A stretch of DNA of 64,000 bases from VAZQ01 sp963763365 (GTDB lineage: Bacteria > Pseudomonadota > Alphaproteobacteria > Rhizobiales > Xanthobacteraceae), in the NCBI GenBank assembly GCA_963763365.1, contig CAVXOE010000019.1:1-64000 (forward strand). The letters are read 5' to 3'. Below are positions 8,106-18,433 of this stretch, piece by piece. Within the stretch, counting starts at the first letter, position 1. Every line of letters begins with the position of its first letter. The translations under genes were made by a program, and so were the position numbers. The notes beneath the pieces are model-generated. The model had not been told where the DNA came from and searched no databases. It saw only the letters and a list, made by a program, of their open reading frames with translations.

Positions 8106-9534
8106 ATGTCCAACGAAAGATCACACGCAGAGCCCGCCGCGCGCGGCCGCGATCCCAAGGCTGTCGAGGCCGTGGTACGCGCGCTGGCGCAGAAATTCGG
8201 CAACCGGCTCGTCACCTCGCAGGCGGTGCGCGAACAGCACGCCAACACCACGACCTGGATCGCGAACGAGCCGCCGGACGCGGTGGTGTTTCCGCAAGCC
8301 ACCGAGGACGTGCAGGACATCGTCCGGATTTGCGCGGCGCATCGGGTGCCGGTCATTCCCTTCGGCACCGGAACCTCGCTTGAAGGCCACGTCAACGCGC
8401 CCTATGGGGGCGTATCGATCGATTTCCGCGACATGAACCGGGTGATCGAAGTGCACGCCGAGGACCTCGACTGCGTGGTCGAACCGGGCGTGACGCGCAA
8501 GCAGCTCAACGAGTATCTGCGCGATCAGGGCTTGTTCTTTCCGCTCGATCCCGGCGCCGACGCCTCGCTTGGGGGAATGGCAGCGACGCGCTGCTCCGGC
8601 ACCAACGCGGTGCGCTACGGCACGATGAAGGACGTCGTGCTCGCGCTCAAGGTCGTGCTGCCGAACGGCGAACTGATGACCACGGCGAGCCGCGCCAAGA
8701 AATCGTCGTCGGGCTACGACCTCACCCGGCTGATGGTCGGCTCGGAAGGCACGCTCGGCGTGATCACGGAACTCACCCTGAAACTGCAGGGAATCCCCGA
8801 GGCGATTGCCGGCGGCGTCTGTCCGTTCGCATCCGTGGCGGATGCCTGCAACGCCGCGATCATGACGATCCAATCTGGGCATTCCGGTCGCCCGCATCGA
8901 GTTGCTGGATGCTTTGCAGGTGAAGGCGACGAATCTCTACTCCAAGCTCGATCTGCCGGAATTGCCGATGCTGTTCGTCGAATTCCACGGCTCGCCGGCG
9001 GGCGTCGCCGAGCAGTCGGAGCGCTTCGGCGAGATTGCGGTCGATCTCGGCGGAGGGCCGTTCGAATGGACGACCAAGCCCGAGGATCGCACCCGCCTCT
9101 GGCAGGCTCGCCACGATGCCTACTGGGCGGGCCGTGGCTTGCGCCCGGGCGCACAGGCGGTCGCGACCGACGTTTGCGTGCCGCTGTCGCGGCTGGCCGA
9201 GTGCGTCACCGAGACTCAGCGCGACATCGCCGAACTCGGCCTCGTGGCGCCCATCCTCGGCCATGTCGGCGACGGCAACTTCCACCTCACGCTGCTCGTC
9301 GACATGCAGGATGAAGCCGAAGTTAAGGTCGCGAAGGGGCTGTGCGAGCGGGTGGTCGAGCGTGCCCTCGCGATGGACGGCACCTGCACGGGCGAGCACG
9401 GGGTCGGGCAGGGCAAGATGAAATACCTCCTGGCGGAGCATGGTGCGGCAGCGCTCGGTGCAATGGCGGCGATCAAACGGGCGCTCGATCCCGAGAATCT
9501 GATGAACCCCGGGAAGATCGTTGCACTTGGTTAA
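8106..9534 (+). CDS. FAD-linked oxidase, D-lactate/glycolate dehydrogenase type (frameshifted)
   Basis: Flavoprotein of the GlcD/D-lactate dehydrogenase (cytochrome) group. The N-terminal half is the FAD-binding domain (VIPFGTGTSLEGHV, GTNAVRYGTMKDVVLALKVV, GSEGTLGVITELTL); the C-terminal half has the family's GHVGDGNFHLTLLV and GTCTGEHGVGQGKMKYL motifs. The frame breaks at about 8874, where an extra T follows ATCCAA; removing it gives 475 residues with continuous homology. ATG 8106 is preferred to 8100 because the GGGAGG ribosome site ends 7 bases before it. Oxidises a 2-hydroxy acid to a 2-keto acid. The indel is probably a sequencing error. Confidence 0.85.
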
Positions 9535-9811
9535 GTGCGGCCGCGCTCGGTGTTCGATCACCGAAATCGTCGCAAAAACGGCCACCCGACACAGATTTGC
9601 CGTCAATCCGCTGCATCTTGGAGCCAATCGCCTGAAGGATCGGGGTAGGCGATGCAACGGACAAGGTCTTGAGGGCGCGCTCGCCGGCCATACATGGTCC
9701 GGGAGTAGGAATCGTGCCCAATCCGGTGCTCCGGCTTTTCCGGGCCTGCCCCTTGTCCAGCGCTAGGACAGTCCGGCGCCAGGACATCGGACGACCTGCT
9801 GTGGAGACGGC
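9535..9811. other. Spacer between FAD oxidase and AsmA-like gene
   Basis: 277 bases with no recognisable gene. It is GC-rich with several short inverted repeats (for example TCGGTG...CACCGA at 9550-9566), and no RNA family was recognised. It presumably holds the promoter of the AsmA-like gene. Confidence 0.5.
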
Positions 9812-12800
9812 GTGCAGACGACCCTGCTCGGTTTTGCGATCGCGATTATTCTGGCGCTGGTAGTGGCGCTGGTCGGCCCGTTGGTGGTCGACTGGGACCA
9901 TTATCGCGACGAGTTCGAGGCTCGCGCCAGCAATCTCACCGGGCTGGAGTTCAAGATCGCCGGCGCGATCGACGCGCGCGTGCTGCCGACCCCAAGCTTG
10001 ATCCTGCGAAACATCGAGTTCGGTCGCCGGGGTGAGCCCGGCAAGGTGCGTGCGCGCGCGCTTCGCATCGAATTCGCACTCGGGTCGCTGATGCGCGGCG
10101 AATGGAAGATCGCGGACGCGCGGCTGGAAGGCCCCGAGCTTGCGCTCGGCCTCGACAGTTCCGGCCGCCTCGCTTTGCCGGTGCCTTCGATCGGCTTCGC
10201 GCCCGAAGGGATCATCATTCAGCAACTCAGCATCGAGGATGGCCGCGCCATCCTGGCGGACGCGGCGAGTGGATCGCGGCTCGTGCATCGAGAAGCTCGA
10301 ATTCAAGGGCGAGGTGCGCTCGCTCGCCGGACCCGCCAAGGGCGAGGGCGCATTTGTCGTCGGCGGTCAGCATTATCCGTATCGCTTCTTCGCCAGCCGG
10401 GTGGGCGATGACGGCAGCGTCAAAGTGCGGCTCACCGTCGACCCGATCGACCGGCCGATCACCGCGGACGCCGACCTGTCGGTTTCCATCGACCATGGCG
10501 TGCCGCAGTACGAAGGCAACCTCACGCTGGCGCGCTCGGTAGGCCGTGCGCCCGCGGGTGCGGCGGCACTGATTGTCGAGCCGTGGCGCGTGACCAGCCG
10601 GATCAAGGGCGACAGCAGCGCGGCCGTGCTCGAGCAGATCGAGTTCCAGTATGGGCCGGACGATCGCGCGACCAAGCTGCGCGGCGGCGCCAAGCTCACG
10701 CTCGGCAGCGCGCCGCAGCTCGACGGCGAACTGTCCTCGCCGCAGGTCGACCTCGACCGCATCCTGGCGCTGCCCGAGGCGACGCGCCGCCATCCGCTGG
10801 TCGCCATCAAGACCTTTGCGGAGCAGTTCACCGGTACGATGCACCTGCCGCTCCCGGTGCGGTTTGCCGTCAACGTCGAGACGCTGACGCTCGCCGAGGG
10901 CATGCTCCAGCGCGTCGCTGCCGACCTCAAGTCGGACGGCGAGACCTGGGACATCCAGGCCCTCGATTTCCGCGCGCCCGGTATTACGCAGGTCCGGTTG
11001 AACGGCCGCTTGGGAGTGACGCCCAAGGGCGTTGGTTTCAAAGGGCAGGCCAAGATCGACGCCAACGACCCACGCGCCTTGTTCGCCTGGTTGACCGATC
11101 GTGCGGATACGCAGGCCGCGGTCGCGGGTCCGCTGCGGATGAGCGGCGGCCTGACGCTGAGCAGCGAAGAGATCGCCGTCGATGCGCTCCAGGCGGAACT
11201 CGACCGCATGACCGTCACGGGCCACTTCGGATACCGCTGGGCAAGCGAAGGCCGTCCGGCGCGCATCGATGCCGCGCTCACCGCACCCGAGATCGACGTC
11301 GACCGCGTCCATGCGCTGGGCAAGGCGGTGTTCGACAGCACGGGATTCGATTGGCCGCGGGAAGGGCAGTTGTCGCTCAAGGTCGCGCGCGCGCAGATCG
11401 CCGGGATCGACGCCAGGCAGGCCGACATCGCCATGCGGATCGATGCCAACGGCGTGGAGATCGAGCGGTTTGCGCTCGCCGATTTCGGCGGCGCGACGCT
11501 GGCAGTGAAGGGGCGCATCGACGCCCGCGGGCAGTCGCCGCGTGGCGCGATCACGCTCGATCTCGACGCGCGCGCGCTCGACGGCATCGTCGCGCTGGTC
11601 GAGACGATTGCGCCGCGGGCCGCGGAGGAACTGCGCCGTTCGGCCGGGCGCATGACGCCGGTCATGTTGCGCGCGTCGCTTGCGGTGGATCCAGTCGCCG
11701 GCGCCGCTGCGAACCAGGCCGCGGCGGCCCGCTTCAAGGTGGACGGGCGTGCCGGAGCATTCCGTCTCGCGCTGCAGGGCGATGCGACCGCCGCGAGCCG
11801 TGCCTTCGCACTCGACAATCTCTCGCTGCTGAAGGCCGCCAACGCGAAGTTTACCGGCCGGCTTGAAAGCGACGACGGCCGGGCGCTGGTCGAACTTGCC
11901 GGCCTCGACCGCTGGATCGCGGTCGACAAGCAGCCCGGGCGCTTGAATGTGGCGCTGACCGGCCCGCTCGACGGCAAGCTTTCCGTCGACGGCCAGCTTG
12001 TCGCCGGTGCCTTCAATCTCGCGGTGAGCGGGACGACGCAACTGCCGCAGGGCGCGAAGTCCCACGGCGTCGCTTGCGGTCAGGATGGCAAATGCCAGCG
12101 TCCGCTCGCTGCGGCCGGGAGCATCGGGCACGCCGGCGCCATTCATCCCGGCGACGCTCTCCGCCAAGCTTGTCCTTGCCGACGACACCGTCACGCTGAC
12201 GGAAGTCGTGGGCAGCGTGGCCAACACCGGGGTTGCCGGGCGGCTTGCCATCGGGCTGGCGCAGCCTACGCGCGTCGATGGCGAGCTTGAGCTCGGCGCG
12301 CTCGATGTGCCTGCCGCAATTGCCGCCGCCGTCGGAATGCCGGCGCTGAATGCAAACGCGCCTGCGCTATGGCCTGCAGAGCCGTTCGAAGGCGGCCTCC
12401 TGCGCGGCATGCAGGGGCAGATCAAGATCAAGTCCACCCGTGCGATGCTGACCCCGAAGCTGCTCGCGCGTGACGTTCGGACCGTGCTGAATGTCAGCGA
12501 GTCCGAACTCAGCCTGAACGATCTCGAAGCGGAGGTTGCCGGCGGCCGCATGACCGGCGAGTTGCTGGCTCAGCGCCGTGGCGACGGGCTTGCCGCGCGT
12601 GGGCACGTCAGGTTCACCGGCGCCAACGCGGCGGAACTGCTGCCCGGCGACGGTGCGCTGTCAGGGCGCATCACGCTCGATCTCGCGATGGAGGGCAGCG
12701 GGCGCAGCGCGACCGCGCTGATTGGATCGCTGGATGGTACCGGCTCGTTCATGCTGGAGAACGGACGGGTGGAGCGGCTCGATCCGGCGGTGTTCGACGC

Positions 12801-13464
12801 CCTGATGCGCGCCGTCGATGCCGGCCTTCCGATTGACGCGGTGCGCGTGCGCACCTGGATCGAGAAGGCGCTGGCGGCCAACGCACTTCCGATCACGCTT
12901 GCCGAGGGGGCGATCGCGATCGCCGCCGGGCAGGCGCGCCTGAACAATACGATCGTCCATACTTCGGTGGCCGATCTCACGGCGGGCGGTAGCTTCAATC
13001 TGGCCGATGCGGCAATCGATGCGCGGGTCGCGCTCGCCGGGCCCGAAGGAAAGGGCGGAGTTGCGAACGCCCGGCCGGAACTGGTGATCACGCTGAAGGG
13101 GCCGCTCGCGGCCCCCAAGCGCACCGTCGATGTCGCGGCGCTGTCGAGTTGGTTGGCGCTGCGTTCGGTCGAGCAGCAGTCGAAGAAGCTGGACGTCCTC
13201 GAGGGGCGCGCGGCGCCGGAATCTCCCGCCCTGAGAGACCCGCCCGCGACATCCGCGCTTAATCCCGCTGCTCCGGCGGCCCGCCCCGCTGCGCCTACGG
13301 CTGCGGTGCCTCCTGTGGGAGCCCGGACCGAGCCGGACGCGTCGCCGGCTCGTCCAAAGCCGCAGATCCGTCCGCCCACGGTGCAGCGGCCCAAGCCCGC
13401 CGAGCAGGCGCGGCCAGCACCGCCGCCGATCAATATCCTGCCGTTTTTCGCGCCGCGTTCGTAA
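9812..13464 (+). CDS. AsmA family outer-membrane biogenesis protein (two frameshifts)
   Basis: Large envelope protein of the AsmA group, anchored by one N-terminal membrane helix (GFAIAIILALVVALVGPLVV) with the bulk in the periplasm; family members are proposed lipid-transfer bridges. Translation from GTG 9812 breaks at about 10286 (extra C) and about 12062 (extra C). With both removed the total is 1216 residues. The N-terminal VDWDHYRDEFEARASNLTGL is typical of AsmA proteins; the C-terminal 90 residues are Pro/Ala-rich and end in NILPFFAPRS. Repeated short beta-rich blocks (LAEGAIAIAAGQARLNNTIV) support the fold. Two indels in one well-preserved gene suggest sequencing error. Confidence 0.8.
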
Positions 13465-13476
13465 TCGAGATCGGCG

Positions 13477-13770
13477 TCAGTCGGGCCGTAGCGCGCTTGT
13501 CACGTTGCGGCTCGCCGTATCGCGCATTCCGCTGCGCGCGTTCTGCTCGTCGGCGAGCTGATTGCGGTAATGATCGAGGACGAACAGGCGTATGGCGGAC
13601 GACAGATTGCCATGCTGCCGGTCGGTATCGATCGTCGCGACAAGGTCGGACAGGGTCAGGTCGCGGTCGCCCGCAATTTCCTTGAGCCCCTTCCAGAACG
13701 CATCTTCGAGACTGACGCTTGTCTTATGACCCGCGATAACGATGGAGCGCTTCACGACCGGTGATTTCAT
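13477..13770 (-). CDS. Ribbon-helix-helix domain protein
   Basis: A 97-residue protein with an RHH-type core: KRSIVIAGHKTSVSLEDAFW followed by an amphipathic helix pair (LKEIAGDRDLTLSDLVATI, then LSSAIRLFVLDHYRNQ). This matches the alphaproteobacterial RHH_4-like family, predicted to bind DNA as a dimer. Its start overlaps the stop of the DUF4169 gene by four bases (13767-13770), so the two are coupled. The order fumC - DUF4169 - RHH is common in Hyphomicrobiales. Target unknown. Confidence 0.75.
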   Translation of the reverse strand: MKSPVVKRSIVIAGHKTSVSLEDAFWKGLKEIAGDRDLTLSDLVATIDTDRQHGNLSSAIRLFVLDHYRNQLADEQNARSGMRDTASRNVTSALRPD

Positions 13771-13955
13771 CGCTCGTCTCCCGTTTCGACCCGGTGCTGA
13801 TCGAGTTCATGGAGGGCGCGCTCGCCCTTCGCCTGATCAAGCGCGCGATCGGCCTTGCTGCGGCCGTAGGCCAATCGGTTGGCCGCGGCCGCCTGCTCAC
13901 TCAATTTCCGCTCGGCCTGCTTGCGCGCTCTGCGAAGGTTGACGATTTCGCCCAT
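13767..13955 (-). CDS. DUF4169 family small protein
   Basis: A 62-residue, highly charged protein: MGEIVNLRRARKQAERK, then an Ala/Glu-rich helix and KGERALHELDQHRVETGDER. The N-terminal motif GEIVNLRRARKQ is the hallmark of DUF4169, a family of unknown function usually placed downstream of fumC in this order. ATG 13955 is chosen because the family begins there; the upstream frame extension is not family-like. Overlaps the RHH gene. Confidence 0.8.
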   Translation of the reverse strand: MGEIVNLRRARKQAERKLSEQAAAANRLAYGRSKADRALDQAKGERALHELDQHRVETGDER

Positions 13956-14492
13956 CCCTGCACTCGACGGTACCCAGGTATGTGACAGTGCGGGTCCTGG
14001 CCTCAGGACCCCTCGTGCTTCTGCGTGAAATACGCCCTTACCGTGGCACTGCAACTAACGTAAGGCCGCTGTGGTTCCACCAGCGGTATTCTATAGCCGA
14101 ATACATCATCCGGAGCATAAAGGTCATTTCGCCGATCGTTGAATCCCCGGCACAGTGTTACCTGCCTCATGCTTTTGTCAGGTATTATTGAGATAAACTG
14201 AATTAATATCTCTCTATAATAATCCAAATGTTCTAATCCCGTTTCCGATACGGGGGCATTTTACTGCACAATCGACACGCTCATCTTCTTCGAGACTGAA
14301 GCGGGACAGTTTCGGGCGTGCTTCCGGTATCTGATGGCGGCTCATTTAGCCGGTCACGAATGTGTTATCGAGAAACTTGAGGATATCGTATTTTTTCAGT
14401 CGATTTCTACTCAAAGTAGTAGAAATTACCAATTCGCACAAGGATTTACTGTCCGGTGATTCGTTTGCTCGCCCAGGCTGAGCTTATGACTT
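13956..14492. other. 537-base gap with an AT-rich stretch, fumC-DUF4169
   Basis: No convincing gene. The section about 14100-14460 is clearly more AT-rich than its surroundings. It contains an inverted repeat GGGTCCTG...CAGGACCC (13992-14011), a hairpin ATTTCTAC...GTAGAAAT (14403-14426) and a possible 41-codon frame (14334-14459 +, starting MAAHLAGHECVIEK) with no recognised homology and no clear ribosome site. Either a foreign remnant or a regulatory stretch. Confidence 0.45.
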
Positions 14493-14503
14493 TCAACCTG
14501 GGC
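14471..14503 (-). terminator. Hairpin at the end of fumC
   Basis: Stem GCCCAGG/CCTGGGC with a loop of about 18 bases overlaps the fumC stop codon (14493-14495). There is no T-run, so it could be a rho-independent-like or processing hairpin. Confidence 0.4.
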
Positions 14504-15934
14504 GCGTCATCTTCTCAGGTCGCACCAAACGGTCGAATTCGGCGGCGGTGACGTATCCGAGCCGAAGCGCCTCTTCCCGTAGCGTCGTCCCATTGGCGTG
14601 CGCCGTCTTGGCGATCGTCGCGGCCCGCTCGTAGCCGATTTTCGGGGCGAGCGCGGTGACCAGCATCAGCGAGTTCTTCATCAACTCGCGGATACGCGGC
14701 TCGTTGGCGCGAATGCCGGTCACGCAATGATCGGTGAACGACACGGCGGCGTCCGCCAGCAGCCGGATCGATTGCAGCGTCGCGTAGATGATCACCGGCT
14801 TGTAGACGTTGAGTTCGAAATGTCCCTGGCTGCCCGCCACCGAGACGGTGGTCTCGTTGCCGAACACCTGGCAGCACACCATCGTCAGGGCTTCGCTTTG
14901 CGTCGGGTTCACCTTGCCGGGCATGATCGACGAGCCGGGCTCGTTCTCGGGCAGGATCAGTTCGCCAAGCCCCGAACGCGGTCCCGATCCGAGCAGCCGG
15001 ATGTCGTTGGCGATCTTGAACAGGCCGGTGGCGACCGACGCAAGTGCGCCGTGCACGAACACCATCGCATCGTGCGAGGCGAGCGCCTCGAACTTGTTCG
15101 GCGCGGTCACGAACGGCTAGCCCGGTGAGCGTAGCGATGCGCTTGGCGATGAGCTTGGCAAATTGCGGCTTCGCATTGAGGCCGGTGCCGACGGCGGTTC
15201 CGCCCTTGCGCCAGGGGATAGAGTTCCTTGAGCGCGGTGCGCATGCGGGCGCCGCCGAGCCTCACCTGCGCCGCGTAGCCGGAAAATTCCTGCCCGAGCG
15301 TCAACGGTGTTGCATCCTGGGTGTGCGTGCGGCCGATCTTGATGATCCGCGCGAACTCCTTTGATTTCTGCTCCAGCGCTGCCTGCAAATGTGCGAGCGC
15401 CGGAATGAGCCGCTGCGTGATTTCGGTCGCCGCCGCGACGTGCATCGCGGTCGGGAAGCAGTCGTTCGACGACTGGCTCATGTTGACATGATCGTTCGGG
15501 TGCACCGGCGATTTCGATCCGGGCTTGCCGCCCAGCATCTCGTTGGCGCGTGCCGCGATCACTTCGTTGACGTTCATGTTGCTCTGCGTGCCGGAGCCGG
15601 TCTGCCAGACCAGCAGCGGAAAATGCTCGTCGAGCTTGCCGTCGATCACCTCCTGCGCGGCGCGCACGATCGCGGTCATGCGCCGCGCGTCGAGCGAGCC
15701 GAGCTGGTGGTTTACCTCGGCAGCCGCGCGCTTGATGACGCCGAGCGCGCGCGTCAGCGGCAGCGGCATGCGTTCTTCGCCGATACGGAAGTTGCGGCGC
15801 GAGCGCTCGGTCTGCGCTCCCCAGTAGCGATCGGCCGGGACTTCGATCGGCCCGAACGTGTCGGTCTCGATGCGGGTGCTGCCGGGAGCCGCCTTGCCGG
15901 CCGTAGCGCCGGACTTGGTGCGATGCTTGGCCAT
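14493..15934 (-). CDS. fumC: Class II fumarate hydratase (two frameshifts)
   Basis: Catalyses fumarate + water to L-malate in the TCA cycle. Seen: the N-terminal TDTFGPIEVPADRYWGAQTE, the VWQTGSGTQSNMNVNEV segment, PNDHVNMSQSSNDCFPTAMH and the signature GSSIMPGKVNPTQ in the C-terminal part. The coding frame is broken at about 15204 (extra G on the coding strand after CAAG) and again near 15118 (extra base in GGGCTAGCCG); with both corrected it is 479 residues, normal for FumC. sspB lies upstream and DUF4169/RHH downstream on the same strand. A central metabolic gene broken twice suggests sequencing error. Confidence 0.9.
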
Positions 15935-15951
15935 CGGACGACGGCCGCGCG

Positions 15952-16518
15952 CTACTTCTTGCGGAAGCGGTCGAGCCGTACGACTTCGCCGCTGCCGGTT
16001 GGCTTGTCCGGATCGGGCGGCGGTTCCGTCTGGCTGGTTGACGGCGGTACCGCAGCCAGGCCCGCGGCCCCTCGCGGGCTTTTGAACTCGGCAGGCGGAC
16101 GCGCCGGCGTCTGGTCCTTGGACGGCGTGCTTTCTTCGCTGGCGCTGGTTTCGCCGGCGCCAGTGGCGATCTCCTCGAAGCGCACCTCGAACGGGACCGA
16201 AGGATCCACGAACCGCTGAACCGCCGCGAAGGGGACACCCAGCCGCTCGGTGATGCCGCCGAAGGCGAGGCCGACTTCGAAGCCTTCTTCGGTGACGATG
16301 AGGTCCCAGAACTGATGCTGCAGGACGACTGTCATGTCCTTCGGATACTGCGCGCGCATGCGCGGCGACAGCTTTACGTTTTCCGCATTGGTGTCGAACG
16401 TGATGTAGAAATGGTGCTCGCCGGGCAGGCCGTTCTTGGCGTCCTCAAGCACCGTTCGCACCACCCGGCGCAAGGCGTCCTGGACCAGAAGGTCGTATCG
16501 AATGTGATCGGTGGCCAT
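15952..16518 (-). CDS. sspB: SspB-family ClpXP adaptor
   Basis: Adaptor that delivers ssrA-tagged proteins to ClpXP. The N-terminal domain (about 1-125) has the family's DHIRYDLLVQDALRRVVRTV opening, FYITFDTNAENVKLS and QHQFWDLIVTEEGFEVGLAF. A long Pro/Ser/Thr-rich linker follows, ending in VVRLDRFRKK, the likely ClpX-docking tail. ATG 16518 is chosen over an upstream in-frame ATG at 16539 because the family begins with DHIRYD-like sequence. It sits about 120 bases from the ssrA gene on the same strand, a functional match. Confidence 0.9.
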   Translation of the reverse strand: MATDHIRYDLLVQDALRRVVRTVLEDAKNGLPGEHHFYITFDTNAENVKLSPRMRAQYPKDMTVVLQHQFWDLIVTEEGFEVGLAFGGITERLGVPFAAVQRFVDPSVPFEVRFEEIATGAGETSASEESTPSKDQTPARPPAEFKSPRGAAGLAAVPPSTSQTEPPPDPDKPTGSGEVVRLDRFRKK

Positions 16519-16639
16519 GGGGCAATCCATCCAAGGCAATAACAGTACCAGATTCGACTTCGGCGCGATGCCGGCTTGCAGGCTGTCACGGCGCCGTTCA
16601 GCGCTCGCACATATGAGTGCCGGGGGAGAAAAATAGAGC

Positions 16640-17030
16640 GCGAATGCGAGGGGGGAGGTGAAAGTGGAGGCTTCTGTTGCCAGGTGCCTCCGAACCCCGC
16701 CTGCCGGAGCTTAACCCGTCAGGACTTCAAGTTCGGTATTTCAGACCGCTTACGCAGCCTGAGCAACCGGAGCATAGTTGTCGTTTGCAACTATGGATTG
16801 GTCCGATAACGGTGGTACCATGCCGAGCAAAAGCACGCCCTTTACGCCCTCGTCGATCCTATTTCGACCCCATGGCGGGAAGGTCTGATCCGTCAGCGCT
16901 CAGAAAGTGTTTCCGATGACTGATTTCTCATCACCCTTCCCGGGAATTGGTGGAGTCGCCGGGTACTGCCCCCGGGTCCGAAAGGTTTATTACGACGCCC
17001 ATTTATCGCCATATCCGGCTTGCGCCGGCA
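16640..17030 (-). ncRNA. ssrA: Split (two-piece, circularly permuted) tmRNA
   Basis: The minus strand encodes the tag peptide ANDNYAPVAQAA with a TAA stop (16788 to 16750). The acceptor piece lies first (about 17030-16948) and ends with CGACTCCACCA (CCA at 16948-16950) after a T-arm GACCCGGG...CCCGG. The coding piece starts at 16871 with GGGGTCG, which pairs with CGACTCC of the acceptor end, and continues past the tag to a hairpin (GGAGGC...GCCTCC) near 16650. About 76 bases between the pieces are an intervening segment to be removed. This is the alphaproteobacterial arrangement. Outer ends are approximate. Confidence 0.93.
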
Positions 17031-17035
17031 CCCCC

Positions 17036-17041
17036 AATATA
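17036..17041 (-). promoter_or_regulatory. Putative -10 element of ssrA
   Basis: On the minus strand TATATT lies about 7 bases before the likely RNA start near 17029. No good -35 match is visible 17 bases upstream, so this is tentative. Confidence 0.35.
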
Positions 17042-17209
17042 GGCGCGATCGGTTAGCGAAAAAAGAGCGCAATTGCCTTCTCCCCGGGCTTGGCCGCGGT
17101 CATCGTCGCGGTCATGGCCACGGCCACGGGTGCGGTCATGGGCGTGCTCATGGGCGCGATGCAATAAATCGGTTGGTCGCTATCGCGGCGAGACGGTAAG
17201 TCTGGCGCT

Positions 17210-17782
17210 ATGGCCGATATCCCTGCCGCACCGGTGCCGGCGACCAAGGTTCCGACGCTGTCCGAGGTTTTTGCCGCCTTCGCGATGATTTCGCTGCAGG
17301 GCTTCGGCGGGGTGCTGGCGTGGTCGCGGCGCATGCTGGTCGAACAGCGCCGGTGGATGACGGCCGATGAGTTCAACGACGCCTATGCGCTCTGCCAGTT
17401 CCTGCCCGGCCCGAATGTGGTCAACCTGTCGGTCGTCTTCGGCCGGAAGATCCGCGGGCCGATCGGCGCGGCGGTCGCGCTGGTCGGTCTGCTGGGGCCG
17501 CCATTCCTCATCGTCGCGCTGATCAGCCTGCTTTACGCGCGCTACGGCGAAATCTCCGCGCTCCAACGCATGCTGACTGGCGTGGCGGCGGCCGCCGCCG
17601 GCCTGGTGATGGGGACCGGCGCCAAGATGGCGTTGCCGCTGCTCAAGGATCGCAACCGCCTGGCGCCGCTCATAGCGCTGGTGACGTTTGCCACCATCGG
17701 GTTGCTGCGCTGGCCGCTCTATTTCGTGCTCGCGGTATTGGTGCCCGCGAGCATTGCCATCGCCTGGTGGGTGCGGCGATGA
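17210..17782 (+). CDS. Chromate transporter, first half (ChrA-like)
   Basis: A 190-residue membrane protein of the chromate ion transporter (CHR) family, short form. Hallmarks are SLQGFGGVLAWSRRMLVEQR, the WMTADEFNDAYALCQFLPGPN motif and several hydrophobic segments. Full-length ChrA has two such halves in one chain; here the second half is a separate gene whose ATG overlaps this stop (ATGA at 17779-17782). The pair is expected to form a heterodimer exporting chromate or moving an unknown anion; substrate is not provable from sequence. Confidence 0.85.
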   Translation: MADIPAAPVPATKVPTLSEVFAAFAMISLQGFGGVLAWSRRMLVEQRRWMTADEFNDAYALCQFLPGPNVVNLSVVFGRKIRGPIGAAVALVGLLGPPFLIVALISLLYARYGEISALQRMLTGVAAAAAGLVMGTGAKMALPLLKDRNRLAPLIALVTFATIGLLRWPLYFVLAVLVPASIAIAWWVRR

Positions 17783-18312
17783 GGGACGAAAGCGGAACGC
17801 TCGTTGCGCTCGCGGGTTATTTCGCGCTCATGTCGCTGTTTGCGATCGGCGGTGCGAATTCCGCGGTGCCCGAAATGTACCGCATGGCGGTCGAGGTCGA
17901 GCATTGGATGACCGGGCGGCAGTTTGCCGACATCTTTGCGATCGCGCAGGTGACGCCGGGACCTAACGTGATCATCGTGACGTTGATCGGCTACCACGTG
18001 GCGGGTGCCATGGGTGCGCTGGTAGCGACCCTGGCGATGTGCGGGCCGACATGCATCTTTGCGTTCTACGTCGGTGGAGTGTGGGAACGCTTCAAGGATG
18101 CGCCTTGGCGGACCGTGATCCAGGCCGGACTGTTTCCGATCTCGATTGGACTGATCTTCGCAAGCGCATTCGTCATCGCGTGGGCGACGGCACAAAATTG
18201 GGCAGCGGTTGCGCTGACTGCAGGGACCGCGGTCGCGACGTACATCACCCGGTTGAATCCGCTGTGGATTTTTGCCGCAGCCGCGCTATTGGGGTTAATG
18301 GGCGTGCTGTGA
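17779..18312 (+). CDS. Chromate transporter, second half (ChrA-like)
   Basis: A 177-residue membrane protein of the CHR family, homologous to the preceding half: FAIGGANSAVPEMYRMAVE, HWMTGRQFADIFAIAQVTPGPN, then hydrophobic segments (GALVATLAMCGPTCIFAFYV and others). ATG 17779 overlaps the previous stop, so it is translationally coupled with its partner. The TPGPN motif is conserved in both halves. Confidence 0.85.
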   Translation: MRDESGTLVALAGYFALMSLFAIGGANSAVPEMYRMAVEVEHWMTGRQFADIFAIAQVTPGPNVIIVTLIGYHVAGAMGALVATLAMCGPTCIFAFYVGGVWERFKDAPWRTVIQAGLFPISIGLIFASAFVIAWATAQNWAAVALTAGTAVATYITRLNPLWIFAAAALLGLMGVL

Positions 18313-18433
18313 ACTTAATTTGGCCGGAATGCTTTCCGTCGCCCATTGGAATGTGCTACGAAAAAAATTGTGTGCAAATGGACGGAAAGTTCCGAGCGCA
18401 CATCAGTTTGCGGGGCTTCGTTACGGAGGGAGC

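Noticed and set aside
10227..12551. Long minus-strand frames opposite the AsmA gene
   Set aside because: High GC produces long antisense frames; Arg/Pro-rich products and no ribosome site.
17042..17209. Short hydrophobic peptides on either strand between ssrA and the chromate transporter
   Set aside because: Produced by a GCGGTCATG-type repetition; no credible start or ribosome site.
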